This document shows, piece by piece, positions 46,039-55,543 of a stretch of 64,000 bases of DNA. Position 1 is the first letter of the stretch; every line of letters starts with the position of its first letter. Made by a program: the position numbers and the translations under genes. Source of the stretch: Neorhizobium sp. UBA7851. GTDB taxonomy: Bacteria; Pseudomonadota; Alphaproteobacteria; Rhizobiales; Rhizobiaceae. The notes below the pieces were generated by a model. It was given only the letters and a program-made list of their open reading frames with translations. It was not told the DNA's origin and made no database searches. The DNA lies in contig DLSX01000081.1 in assembly GCA_002500765.1 (NCBI GenBank), positions 5,582-69,581 of the forward strand. The letters are read 5' to 3'.

Positions 46039-46787
46039 TTACACGACCGAATTGAGCGCCACGGCTCTTGCGCATTCTTTCATATGTGGAACGATCATCT
46101 CGGGCGACAACGATTCAAACCGATAGAGCGGGATGCTCACACTTATGCAAGCAAGCGCGTGACCGTCTGCTGCGACGATCGGGATCTGTAAGAGCAAATT
46201 TCCGCCTCGTTCTCTTGGAGATCCATCGAAAATCCCCGGGTGCGAATTTCAGCGAGTTGCATGAACAGCTCAGCCGGGCTCGATACGGTGTGATCGGTTT
46301 TCGGTTCGAAGGTTAATGGCTCGACAATTCGGGCCATATCGGCCTGCGGCAATGTTGACAACCATGCCTTTCCGACCGAACTCGAGTAAAGCGGAACGCG
46401 GGTACCGATCCGGGATCGCATGCTTATCGGGCGGTTTGCCTCAGGCTTGTCTATATAGACCATCTCGTCGCCGCTGTTGACTGCCAGATGGACGGTTTCG
46501 TTCAGGACGTCCCTAAGGGTTTCGAGAGGTTGACGCGCTGCTTCTCGGATATCCGACTGTGTCCAACTGCGGATCGCAAGGCTGATTAGCCTCGGTCCGA
46601 GACCAAGCAATCCGCCTGATCTTTCGACGATCATACCCTCGGCAATCAGCGCCGCAATGATCCGGTATGCTGTCGGTCGCGGCAGCCCTGCAAGCCTGGC
46701 AACCGCCGATGTCGTCAGCGATTCGTCTGAATCGCTGACGATCTGCAGCACCTTCATGAACTTGGAGAAAGCTGCCGTACCCTGCAC
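46039..46787 (-). pseudogene. IclR family regulator, frameshifted
   Basis: GTG start at 46787 with GGAG upstream. The winged helix (ESLTTSAVARLAGLPRPTAYRIIAALIAEGMI) and most of the effector domain read through to about 46195 and then close at 46143 in a non-homologous tail. In the next phase the expected C-terminus continues: IPIVAADGHALACISVSIPLYRF and on to TAA at 46041-46039. The total is 749 bases, one short of a multiple of three, so a single-base deletion near 46190 broke the gene. Neighbour of a decayed SDR-MFS operon that it may once have controlled. Confidence 0.8.
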
Positions 46788-46838
46788 AGCCGTTTTCTCC
46801 GTGGTTTAGGTCGTTTTCTTTGTCGTCATCTAGCGCCC

Positions 46839-47564
46839 TCAGGCGACTGGATATCCCCCATCGACTGGCATGACAACTCCAGTCATGAAGGCCGCAGCCG
46901 GGCTTAGGAGAAACATTGTGGCCGCCGCGACATCCGCCGGCGTTCCCCATCGCTTCAACGGCGTGCGATCAAGGATCGGGCCCGCGCGGGCCGGATTGTC
47001 CTGGGGCGCCTGTGGCAACGGTGTCGCGATCCAGCCAGGAGCAACTGCGTTGATGCGGATCCCGTCTGCTGCGTAGGTGATCGCCAGAGATTTCGTCAGC
47101 GGCGCGACACCGCCCCTGCTGGCGCTATAGGCGGGAACAAGGCCACCACCGAAGAAGGATAGCATCGATGCCGTGTTGACGATGAAGCCGCCGGAAGCCT
47201 TCAGTTTTTCCCGCGCATGGGTGCAGACGCGCATCGTCCCTGTCAGATTGATCGCCAGAACCTTTTCGAAGACATCAATACTGTCCTCCTCGACCCGGCG
47301 GACGACGCCGGCGCAATTAACGACAAGGTCAAGTCGATCAGGATCCGCGATAACATCCTTGACCGCATCGTCGTCATTGACGTCGAGTTCTATGGCTTGG
47401 ATATCAAGGCCTCCAGGGGCTTCAAATTTATCGGCGCCAAGACCAACCGCCACGACGCGAGCGCCATGTCTTGCGATTTCCGCCGCAATGCCGGCCCCGA
47501 TGCCAGTGGTGGCGCCGGTTACCAGCGCCACCTTTCCTGCGAACAAACCAGTCTGATAGGTCAT
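46839..47564 (-). CDS. SDR family oxidoreductase with atypical YxxxR active site
   Basis: 241 residues, start ATG 47564 overlapping the MFS stop by four bases. The NAD(P) motif TGATTGIGAGIA is at 16-27, NCAG at 83-86 and S133 in NTASMLS. The catalytic tyrosine is Y146 but the expected lysine four residues on is R150 (YSASRGG), confirmed in the codon AGG. C-terminal GVVMPVDGGYPVA is standard. It is the only gene of the local operon without a frameshift, but the lysine loss could reduce activity. Substrate unknown. Confidence 0.8.
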   Translation of the reverse strand: MTYQTGLFAGKVALVTGATTGIGAGIAAEIARHGARVVAVGLGADKFEAPGGLDIQAIELDVNDDDAVKDVIADPDRLDLVVNCAGVVRRVEEDSIDVFEKVLAINLTGTMRVCTHAREKLKASGGFIVNTASMLSFFGGGLVPAYSASRGGVAPLTKSLAITYAADGIRINAVAPGWIATPLPQAPQDNPARAGPILDRTPLKRWGTPADVAAATMFLLSPAAAFMTGVVMPVDGGYPVA

Positions 47565-48759
47565 GCCATTACCTTTGATGTTTCGCGGCCCTTCATGTCG
47601 TTTTTGACGAGGATGAAGAATGCCAGAGCCGCAAGGATGGAGACCACTGCCGCTGCGAGCAGCGCGTTGACGTAGGAATCTGTCCGCTCGACCATGAAAC
47701 CGGTGACGATCGGAGCGAGCAATCCGGCGGAATCGTCACCGAAATTCATGATATTGCCGAGCGAACCGACCTGCCGCTTGGGTACGACGACGCTAATCAT
47801 CGTCCAGGATGCCGCGCTTGCCAGATTGATGAAGAACATCGCGAGGCAAATATATGCGACGGCCATGGTGGCATTCGGCGTATAGGCGGCCGGTATGGTG
47901 AATAGCGCGCCACCCAGCAGACCGATGCAGACCGGCCATTTGCGGCTGGATATCACCGGAAGTCCGCGCTTGACGAGAGCATCGACCACCTGTCCGGCAC
48001 AGAGCATTCCGGCCGTGCCGAAGAGATAGGAGATGGCGACAACCCAGCCTGTTCGTTCCACCGTGAAGCCGCGGGCATGTTCGAGATAACTCGGAAGCCA
48101 GGTGAGATAAAGCCAGACCATGTAGATCACGCCCATGAAGCCGAAGATGATGCCCCAGGTCGTCCGATGGGTGAAAAGCGATTTCCATTCGCTTGCCGTC
48201 ATCGATTCTGCCGACTGCTTTTCGGAGCCCTCATCGATGAAAGCTTCTTCCTCGGGTGTCAGCGCGACTTCGCTGCGATTGCGATAGATCATGTACCAGC
48301 CGGCCGCGACGATAATGCCGATTATGCCGGTGGGCTTGCCGCGTTCTCCCACATTATACCATTCGCTGACGACCTTCGCGCCCACTGGAAACTGCGGCGC
48401 TTCGCCAACCTCGAGGACCGCACGGGCGACGATAAACTGGGAGAAATTGTTGACCATGCAACAGACGACCTGCGCCACGGACCAGAAGAACATGCCGGCC
48501 CCCAGCATGATACGCGCGATCCGACATTGTCGAGAAGTGCTCCCTTCGGCAACTGGGCGAAGGCATAGGCCAGTAAAAAGGCAGACAGCAGCAGGCCCAT
48601 CTCGCTAGGTGACAGACCCATCTCTTCGCGAATGGCCGTGTTTGCGATCGAAAGCACACTGCGGTCGATATAGTTGATGATCCCGGCTACCGTCAGAAAG
48701 GTAACAGCGATCCATTGCACGCGGCGCAGCCGCGCGCTTTTTGCCAATCCAATTTTCAT
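47561..48759 (-). pseudogene. MFS transporter (ACS/DAACS-like), frameshifted and internally deleted
   Basis: ATG 48759 follows GGGAGG. The first phase reads QWIAVTFLTVAGIINYIDRS to LLDNVGSRV at about 48510 and then diverges; the next phase picks up MLGAGMFFWSVAQVV and continues to the TGA at 47561. The length is one base short of a whole frame. A second lesion joins VGERGKPTGI directly to IGIIVAAGWYMIYRNR, dropping about 35-40 residues that include one membrane segment, at a near-repeat of GGCATNATCG. The family moves sugar acids and aromatic acids. Confidence 0.82.
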
Positions 48760-48799
48760 TGATCCTCCCGAGCTCCTCACTCGTTAGCAGGTTGTTAGG

Positions 48800-49518
48800 T
48801 CAATAGGTCGCCCGTCCGCCGGACAGGTCGAATACCGCGCCAGTGTTGAAGCTGCAGCTCTTAGAGCACAGCCAAAGAACGAGCTCGGCCACTTCACTTG
48901 TCGCTCCAAGACGCTTCATGGGCGACTTATCGATCATTATCTGGACATGGCTGGGGCTCATCTGTTTCAGGAGGTCGATCCTGACGGCGGCAGGCGCCAC
49001 GGCGTTGACCAGTACACCGGTCTGCGCCAGTCCTTGCCCTGCGCCTTGGTGAAGGCGATGACGCCGGCCTTTGACGCGCTATAGGCAGCCGAATTCGGCG
49101 TGCCTTCCTTGCCGATGAGCGAGGCGATGTTGACGATACGTCCCCAGCCGGACGAAACCATCACCGGCGCAACATTCTTGCTGACCAGAAAGGCGCCGGT
49201 GAGATTAACGTCGATGATCTTGCGCCATTCACCTTCCAAATAATCGGAAACCGGAACGGTAGATCCTGCAAAACCGGCGTTGTTGACCAGAATATCGATC
49301 CGCGAGAATTGATTTATTGTGGCTTCCAGCGCACGGCTTACAGCAGCCTCGTCGCTAACATCGCAAGCAACCTGACCGTCGACACCGTCAGCCGCCTGCT
49401 TGTCCCACACGCAGATGTCTGCACCCGATTCTTTGAGGGCATTGGCGATCTCTGCGCCGATCCCGCTCAGTCCGCCGGTCACGACGGCAACAAGACCGTT
49501 GAGGTCGTATCGGGCGTG
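48800..49518 (-). pseudogene. SDR family oxidoreductase, frameshifted, no clear start codon
   Basis: The N-terminal part reads RYDLNGLVAVVTGGLSGIGAEIA, NNAG, NIASLIGKEG and YSASKAG with an intact Y-xxx-K, then loses phase near 49030. The next phase restores TGVLVNAVAPAAVRIDLLKQM and ends with FNTGAVFDLSGGRATY at 48800. One base is missing overall. No ATG, GTG or TTG precedes residue R of RYDL in phase; an ACG lies where an ATG would be expected. Confidence 0.78.
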
Positions 49519-49531
49519 GCCCGCTTCCCTG

Positions 49532-50085
49532 TCAGTGAATGAACGGTTCGAGATAGTCCCGTCCCAGTCCAACTTCTTCGTAATGCGCACGACACATGTC
49601 GATCCTGGTAAAGACGTCCTCGTAACCATTATTGTTGCCCCAGGGATCGACGTAATACATGCAGCCGTTCACCTGGAAATAGGTGATCATTTCCCCGACG
49701 CCTTCATCGACGACCAATCTATGAATTTCGCCGGGCGGTTCGAATGCATAGGAGCCTTCGGTCGCGACCCAATCATGCTCGAGATACCGCCAGCTACCTT
49801 TCAGCACCATCGCATGGACCGGACCGGGATGCCGATGGCGGCTCAAGACGCCGGATTTGCGAACCTTGAGCAGGTTCATCCAGTAACCGGCGGAGAGGTT
49901 GAGACACGGCGGGCGAAACCAGACATTTTCCGACTGCGGCACCCAAATCCGATCGTCTAGTCGAATGGCATTGGGGACGGCCAGGTCCGGCAGCATTCCT
50001 TCAGGTGTGGGTGTTGGTACGGCATGCGGCGGATCGCTTCCGTATCGAGACCAATCGTTTCCAGAGTTTGAGATCGATCATCCAT
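49532..50085 (-). pseudogene. Cupin protein, 2,4'-dihydroxyacetophenone dioxygenase-like, frameshifted
   Basis: ATG 50085 has GGAGG five bases upstream and opens MDDRSQTLETIGLDTEAI, reaching HPHLKE at about 49998; the next phase continues MLPDLAVPNAIRLDDRIWVPQSENVWFRP and runs to TGA 49532. The cupin core has SRHRHPGPVHAMVLKGSWRYLEH and EPPGEIHRLVV, with metal-binding histidines. One base is missing (554 in all). Either an ATG just after the lesion (49996) rescues a protein without its first 30 residues, or the gene is dead. Confidence 0.75.
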
Positions 50086-50233
50086 GATTACCTCCACTCG
50101 AATGTCTACATTATGGATACAAGTCCATAATGTGTAAAAATAAAGCGCCGGCTTGAGCATTGGCAATATTGGCCGCATCTTTTGCGGCGATACAAAACTG
50201 ATTGACTCTGCGGGGCCCAATCGGAGAAGGCTC

Positions 50234-50999
50234 ATGAAGTCCCGCGGTCCATATCGTCGGCATTCGACGCCGTTCAAGTTGCGGCTTTGCCAGGATATCT
50301 GAAACGGCGTCACCGGACGGCGCGGCGCACAGCTGAAATACGGCGTTTCGGCAAATCTTCAGTATGGTTGGCGCAGTTCCATCGCGGCGAACTGAACGAT
50401 AAGGAGGTTGAAGCCAGCGTCATTGCCGAGTACGAGGCCCATATTGCCGCGCCTGAACGCAAGGTCGCCCAGCTCACCATGGCGCTGGACGGGGTAAAAA
50501 ACACCGCGCCAGCCGATCGCCGGCCACAGAGTGAGCTCCTCCACCATCAGCGGTCCCGACCTGCTATGTCAGACGGGCATGCAAAATGATCGGCCTCCCG
50601 AGGAGCACTTACTATTACCGATCGACGGCAAAAGCTTTAAATCTCGGCGACCATGAGCTCGTTGCAATCATCGAGGATATCCAGAACGAGCCGCCTTGCT
50701 ACGGATATCGACGCGTAACGCACGGGCTTCAGCGGAGAGGCCACCTCGTCAATCACAAGCGTGTTGTCCGCGTCGTGCGTGCCAATGGCCTCGGGATCAA
50801 ACCTCGCAAGCTTTATGTTCGCACGACGAATGGCAACCACGATTCGCCGATCTATCCGAACCTCCAGCGCAATGTGATCCCGGCGCGGTCTGACATGGTC
50901 CCGGTGGCCGACTTCACATATATCCGCGTCGCCGTTGGCTTCTGCTATCTCGCCGTCATTCTCGAAGACCGCAGTCCTGCGATGGATGTTCCGGAGTGA
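50234..50999 (+). mobile_element. IS3-family element remnant (orfA broken, orfB truncated)
   Basis: orfA starts at ATG 50234 (YRRHSTPFKLRLCQDI) and hits TGA at 50300; a later phase reads FHRGELNDKEVEASVIAEYEAHIAAPERKVAQL to about 50589. orfB starts at 50586 (MIGLPRSTYYYRSTAKA), keeps YGYRRVTHGLQRRGHLVNHKRV and the first catalytic aspartate region VADFTYIRVAVGFCYLAVIL, then loses similarity near 50970 and stops at 50999. The rest of the DDE domain is gone; the GMC gene ends six bases later. The 148 bp before 50234 hold no gene. Confidence 0.82.
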
Positions 51000-51004
51000 T
51001 CCGG

Positions 51005-52720
51005 TCACGACACTCTTTCTTTGAGAGTGTCCGCAATTTTTTCGGCCATCATGATTGTCGGAAGATTTGTGTTTGCGCAAGGAATGGTCGGCATGATCGA
51101 GGCGTCGCAGACATAGAGACCTTCCACTCCCCGCACCTTGCCCGATGCATCGGTGACCGCCATTCGGTCACCTTCGCTCCCCATGCGGCAGGTGCCGGAC
51201 GGATGCCAGACCCCACCGACAACTTCGGAAATATAGGCCTCGAGTTCGGCACGGTTGCCGGCAAGCCGCTTAGGGTCGTCATAGTTGGCAAGCATATGCG
51301 GAAAGACCTTCTCCCGCAGGCTGCCGATCGCATCGAGACCGACCGCACCGACCGCTGTGACGGCAGCGCCAAGGCGTGACGGTTTCGAGAACAGTTTGCC
51401 GATCTCCGACATGCCGCCGGCATAGACACCGGATACGACTGAACCGAGGCTGGGATCGGATGTCAGGCGCACCGCACGTTCGAAGGCATCTGCGAGGCGA
51501 ACGAGATCACGTCGGTCGGAAAGCATGCGAAAATCGATACGCGGCGAGGCATCCGGCGAGGCCGGGTCAAGCAAAAGCTGGCCACGCGAATAGGACTTGT
51601 TGACCCAGAAGAAAACTGAGCCGAGCTGACGCCCGACCGGGTGCCAGGCGGCGCGCGTGACGAAATTCATATGCATATCTCCCTCCGGGCAGCCTTCGAC
51701 GCCGGATGAGAAACGGTAACCGATGGGAATGTGATAGTCCGGCACGCCTTTCTGGCGAGCTGCGGGCTTCAGGAAAGGCACGAGGCCGGCGGAGGGATGC
51801 TCCATCAGGTTCTGGCCGATACCCGGTAGATCGCGCAGCACTTCGATGCCGCAATCGACAAGATGTGCGGCAGGACCGATGCCGGATCGCATCAGCATGG
51901 CGGGCGAGGCAAGCGCGCCGGCAGAGAGCACGACGCGCGCCGCGCGAAGCTCTTCCCTGACACCTGCTCGAAGCACCGTGACGCCGGTCGCCCTGCCCTG
52001 TTCGACCAGCAGTCGCGATACCGTGGTTTCCGTGCGGATATCGAGATTGCGGCGGCGACGAACCTCCGGCGTCAGATAGGCCCAGGCGGTACTGACGCGA
52101 CGGGCCTTCTCGTCCATGTTAACGGCCATTTCGAACAGGCCTTCCTGCCACACGCCGTTCTGGTCGGGCAGGAATGGGATACCCTTCTTCTCGCAGATCG
52201 CCAGCATGGCTCGAGTGAATGGCGTCCATAAAACCTCCCCGCGTCGGCGGATTGGAAATGGACCGGTCTGGCCGTGCAACTCGTTATCGAAGTCGAGGTC
52301 GCGCTCGAGTTTCTTGAAATAGGGCAGGCAGTCCTCCCAGGACCAGCCATCGACCCCCATCTCACTCCATTCGTCATAGTCGTGGGGAGCACCGCGATTG
52401 GCGCCGATACCGTTGATGGCCGAGCCGCCACCCAGTACGCGGGCCTGTTCATAGCGGGAGGCCTTGGCCTCGGGCCTGTTGGAACCGGTGTAGGGATAGG
52501 AGGCCTTCAGATTCCAGGTATAGCGCGGGTTGGAATAGGCGACACCCGGATAGGGGTTGGCAAGATCCGGAAAGTCCTCCGGACGGGCCGCATCCATGCC
52601 GGCCTCCAGCAGGATCACACGCGTAGCCGGGTTTTCGGTGAGCCGGGAGGCGAGCACGCAGCCCGCGGATCCTCCTCCCACGATGATATAATCCGCATGA
52701 ATGGTGTCCGCAGCGCGCAT
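51005..52720 (-). CDS. GMC family FAD-dependent oxidoreductase (alcohol/choline dehydrogenase-like)
   Basis: 571 residues. FAD motif ADYIIVGGGSAGCVLASRLTENP at 9-31, RVLGGGSAINGIGANRG near 95, GALASPAMLMRSGIGP near 270 and the C-terminal HPSGTCRMG...GLYVCDASIMPTIPCANTNLPTIMMAEKIAD are complete; the histidine/asparagine pair at the active site is present (HPSG and NTN). GMC enzymes of this subgroup oxidise primary alcohols to aldehydes. An aldehyde dehydrogenase gene in the same string could take the product. Last gene of the leftward operon. Confidence 0.88.
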   Translation of the reverse strand: MRAADTIHADYIIVGGGSAGCVLASRLTENPATRVILLEAGMDAARPEDFPDLANPYPGVAYSNPRYTWNLKASYPYTGSNRPEAKASRYEQARVLGGGSAINGIGANRGAPHDYDEWSEMGVDGWSWEDCLPYFKKLERDLDFDNELHGQTGPFPIRRRGEVLWTPFTRAMLAICEKKGIPFLPDQNGVWQEGLFEMAVNMDEKARRVSTAWAYLTPEVRRRRNLDIRTETTVSRLLVEQGRATGVTVLRAGVREELRAARVVLSAGALASPAMLMRSGIGPAAHLVDCGIEVLRDLPGIGQNLMEHPSAGLVPFLKPAARQKGVPDYHIPIGYRFSSGVEGCPEGDMHMNFVTRAAWHPVGRQLGSVFFWVNKSYSRGQLLLDPASPDASPRIDFRMLSDRRDLVRLADAFERAVRLTSDPSLGSVVSGVYAGGMSEIGKLFSKPSRLGAAVTAVGAVGLDAIGSLREKVFPHMLANYDDPKRLAGNRAELEAYISEVVGGVWHPSGTCRMGSEGDRMAVTDASGKVRGVEGLYVCDASIMPTIPCANTNLPTIMMAEKIADTLKERVS

Positions 52721-52768
52721 GTCAGTCCTCAGGGAGCCGTTTGGGAATGTTGATCTGGAAGGGACCGT

Positions 52769-53155
52769 TCAGGGCGCTTTGTAAGCAATGCAGTCCACCT
52801 CGACCTTGCAGTCGACGACCATGCGCGACTCCACGCAGCAGCGCGCCGGCGGGTTGTCGCCGAAATATTGCTCGAACACACCGTTGAAGCTCCAGAAGTC
52901 GCGTGCGTCGTCGACCCAGACGCCGACGCGAACGATGTCAGACGGCTCGTATCCGGCATCCTTGACGATGGTCAGCATGTTCTCGATCGCGATCCTGGCT
53001 TGTTCGACAATGCCGCTGCCGACGACTTCGCCGTCACGCATCGGTGTCTGGCCGGAAACATGAAGCCAGCCGCCTGCCTCGACCGCCTTGGCAAAAGGAA
53101 GCTTGCGGCCGCCCGAACCGCGGCCCTCGCCAAGTCCGTGTCTGATAATGGTCAT
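52769..53155 (-). CDS. RidA family protein
   Basis: 128 residues. KLPFAKAVEAGGWLHVSGQTPMRDGEVVGSGIVEQARIAIENMLTIVKDAGYEPSDIVRVGVWVDD is a full Rid profile, and the C-terminus ARCCVESRMVVDCKVEVDCIAY retains an arginine in the place used for the carboxylate of imino acids (ESRMV). It lies between the GMC gene (48 bp) and the aldehyde dehydrogenase gene (55 bp) and may deal with imine or enamine intermediates. Confidence 0.85.
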   Translation of the reverse strand: MTIIRHGLGEGRGSGGRKLPFAKAVEAGGWLHVSGQTPMRDGEVVGSGIVEQARIAIENMLTIVKDAGYEPSDIVRVGVWVDDARDFWSFNGVFEQYFGDNPPARCCVESRMVVDCKVEVDCIAYKAP

Positions 53156-53210
53156 GGTATATTCCTCTCGATGCTTTGCCGGACGAATTGCGCCGGCATC
53201 AAAACGGCTG

Positions 53211-54737
53211 TCAGCGGGTAATATCGATCGTCATGGTCTTGAGATCGCACATCTCCATCAGCGTGTGGCGGCCGCCGGTTCGGCCAAGCCCGCTATTGGT
53301 GCCGGCAGCGCCGCCGGCCGGGATATGCGGCTCCCAGTAGCAGCTCTTCTCGTTGACATTGACGATGCCGCAACGGAGGCTTTCCGTGTAAAAGAAGGCC
53401 CGCTTGATGGAATTGGTGAAGACCGCGGCATTGAGCCCATAGGGGCTGGAAGCAGCAAGTTCGAGCGCTTCCTCGTCGGTCTCGAAGGTCAGGACCGGGG
53501 CCACGGGGCCGAAGGACTCTTCCATGTTGAGCAGGCTGTCGCGGGTGAGGCCGGTCACGACGGTCGGCTCGAAATAGAGATTGGTCGGCATTCCTTCGGC
53601 AATCCGGCCACCCTTCAGCACATCGGCCTTGCGCGCGAAAGCGTCGTTCATGTGCTCCAGCATCTTGTCCAGAGCGGTGGCGTTGTTGACAGGCCCCATC
53701 GTCGTCGACGGATCGAAGGGATCGCCCATGCGCACCTTTTCGGCGGCCTTGATCAGTCCCTCGACGAAGCGATCATGGACCGACTTGTGCACCAGAATGC
53801 GTTCGGTCGCGGTGCAGATCTGGCCGGCATTGGCAAAGCAGCCGGCGCCCACGAGCTCGGCGGCAAGGTCGATATCGGCATCCGGGAGAACGATGGTCGG
53901 GCCGTTTCCGCCCATCTCCAGCAACAGCGGCTTGCCTGCGCCGCGGCGGGCGATGATACCGCCGGTGACGGAGCTGCCGGTAAAGCCGATCGCATGCGTG
54001 CCGGGATGGATGACGGCCTCGTCACCCACTTCGGCACCGTCACCGAGCACCAGGTTTATGACGCCATCGGGAAGGCCGGCCTCGATCATGCATTCCATCA
54101 ACGCCACCGCAATCAGCGAGGTGGTCGGCGCCGGGATCCAGACGACCGTGTTGCCGGTCGCGACGGCCGGTCCGAGATAGTAGAGGCACGGCAGGCCAAG
54201 CGGAAAATTCCACGGCGTGATGATCGCGAGTACGCCCTTTGGCTGCAGGAAGGAAAAGGCCCGCTTGTTGGCATCCGCCACCGGAAAGGCAGCCGTTTCC
54301 AGCCACTTCATCTGCTCTGCAGCATTGCGGAAACCAAGCGAGGCGGCGCCCACTTCAGCCTTTGCTTCGCTATGGAACGGTTTGCCCTGCTCAAGGCAGA
54401 GGAGACGCGCAAGCTCGTCGGTGCGACGGTCGATCGCGTCGGCGATCTTCATGCACAACGCCGCGCGCTGGAAAACGCCCATCTTGGAGATCAGCGGACG
54501 GGCGGCGTCGGCCGCCTCGACGGCACGACCGACATCGGCGCGGTTGGAAAGCGCAAGATAGCCGAGTTCCTCGCCCGTCGAGGGACTGTCGATCTTCAGG
54601 AATTTTCCCGAACTGCCCGGAAGCCATTGCGAGCCGATGCGGTTGATGCCGACACGAAGGTCCGTGGACGGCTCACCGACGATGGGCATCCCGCGCAGAT
54701 TGGGACCGTCGAGAGAGGATTTGAACTGGACCGTCAT
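53211..54737 (-). CDS. NAD(P)-dependent aldehyde dehydrogenase
   Basis: 508 residues from ATG 54737. Catalytic C308 (NAGQICTATER), E274 (LLEMGGNGP) and N177 (TPWNFPLG) are present. The usual KPS/KPA motif that holds the cofactor ribose reads WIPAPTTS at about 200-207, so the lysine is isoleucine. It could act as a ketoglutarate-semialdehyde dehydrogenase finishing oxidative pentose breakdown, or on an aldehyde made by the GMC enzyme; sequence alone does not decide. Start overlaps the creatininase-like gene by four bases. Confidence 0.87.
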   Translation of the reverse strand: MTVQFKSSLDGPNLRGMPIVGEPSTDLRVGINRIGSQWLPGSSGKFLKIDSPSTGEELGYLALSNRADVGRAVEAADAARPLISKMGVFQRAALCMKIADAIDRRTDELARLLCLEQGKPFHSEAKAEVGAASLGFRNAAEQMKWLETAAFPVADANKRAFSFLQPKGVLAIITPWNFPLGLPCLYYLGPAVATGNTVVWIPAPTTSLIAVALMECMIEAGLPDGVINLVLGDGAEVGDEAVIHPGTHAIGFTGSSVTGGIIARRGAGKPLLLEMGGNGPTIVLPDADIDLAAELVGAGCFANAGQICTATERILVHKSVHDRFVEGLIKAAEKVRMGDPFDPSTTMGPVNNATALDKMLEHMNDAFARKADVLKGGRIAEGMPTNLYFEPTVVTGLTRDSLLNMEESFGPVAPVLTFETDEEALELAASSPYGLNAAVFTNSIKRAFFYTESLRCGIVNVNEKSCYWEPHIPAGGAAGTNSGLGRTGGRHTLMEMCDLKTMTIDITR

Positions 54738-55543
54738 GGGATGCTCCTTTGACCGTATTCCGATTGGATCTTGAGTATGGTTTCCCGGCTGCGGCGCACG
54801 GCCGCGGTAAACAGATGTTCGCCGGCCTCGCGCGAAGCGTCCGAAGGCGTGCCGATGACACCATTGTCGCGGATCTGTTCGAATGGCCGCCATACGGTGA
54901 CGGCCGGCCCAGCATAGAGATGCGGATCGGGCCATGACGGCGGCGTTCCACCTTCGGGGATCAGGCTTTCGCGCACACTTTCCGGGATGACATGCATCAT
55001 CAGGGAGGTTTCCAGCGCGCAGGCATGCCCGGTTCCGCCGGCATGGTCCGGCAGGATCTTTGAAGCGGTGTCGGCGATCAGGTCGAAATAGGAAAAACCT
55101 GCCGAAACCACGCCCTGACGGCCAAGCGTCGTGATCGCCACCTGGATCGCCGCGCGATTGCCACCATGCCCGTTGATGACCACAGGCAGAAAGCCATCCT
55201 CCCACAGGCACGTGCAAAGATCGACGAGCACTGCGATAAAGGTCTGCGGACTGAGGCTCATCGTACCGGTGAAAGCACGGTGATGCTGCGACGAACCATA
55301 GGCGAAGGGTTCGCAGACCCGCACGCTCTGCTCCCCCTCGGCCGCGGCATGGGCGACGGCCGTGGCAAGCCAGATATCGAGGCCCATCGGCAGGTGCGGG
55401 CCGTGTTGCTCCACGGCACCGGTCGGCAACAGGGCCACCGGCCGCCTGATCCCATCACCGACTAGACGTGCTGCATCCGGTGAAGTCATCCAGGCAAAAG
55501 AAGACGGGCCTTTCGCAAAGGGATCGTTCATGGGCTGGCTCAT
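54734..55543 (-). CDS. Creatininase family protein
   Basis: 269 residues. The metal-site motifs of the family are visible: LLPTGAVEQHGPHLPMGLDIWLA (E, H and D ligands), GSSQHHRAFTGTMSL, VINGHGGNRAA, and GGTGHACALETSLMM near residue 175. Family members open cyclic amides (creatinine) or deformylate or hydrolyse related amides. ATG 55543 overlaps the gguB stop by four bases and its own end overlaps the ALDH start, so it is tightly bound to the sugar operon. Substrate unknown; a lactone or lactam ring opening is conceivable. Confidence 0.85.
   Translation of the reverse strand: MSQPMNDPFAKGPSSFAWMTSPDAARLVGDGIRRPVALLPTGAVEQHGPHLPMGLDIWLATAVAHAAAEGEQSVRVCEPFAYGSSQHHRAFTGTMSLSPQTFIAVLVDLCTCLWEDGFLPVVINGHGGNRAAIQVAITTLGRQGVVSAGFSYFDLIADTASKILPDHAGGTGHACALETSLMMHVIPESVRESLIPEGGTPPSWPDPHLYAGPAVTVWRPFEQIRDNGVIGTPSDASREAGEHLFTAAVRRSRETILKIQSEYGQRSIP

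Noticed and set aside
53088..54752. 554-codon open frame on the plus strand
   Set aside because: Antisense shadow of the aldehyde dehydrogenase gene, low-complexity and rich in H, R and G.
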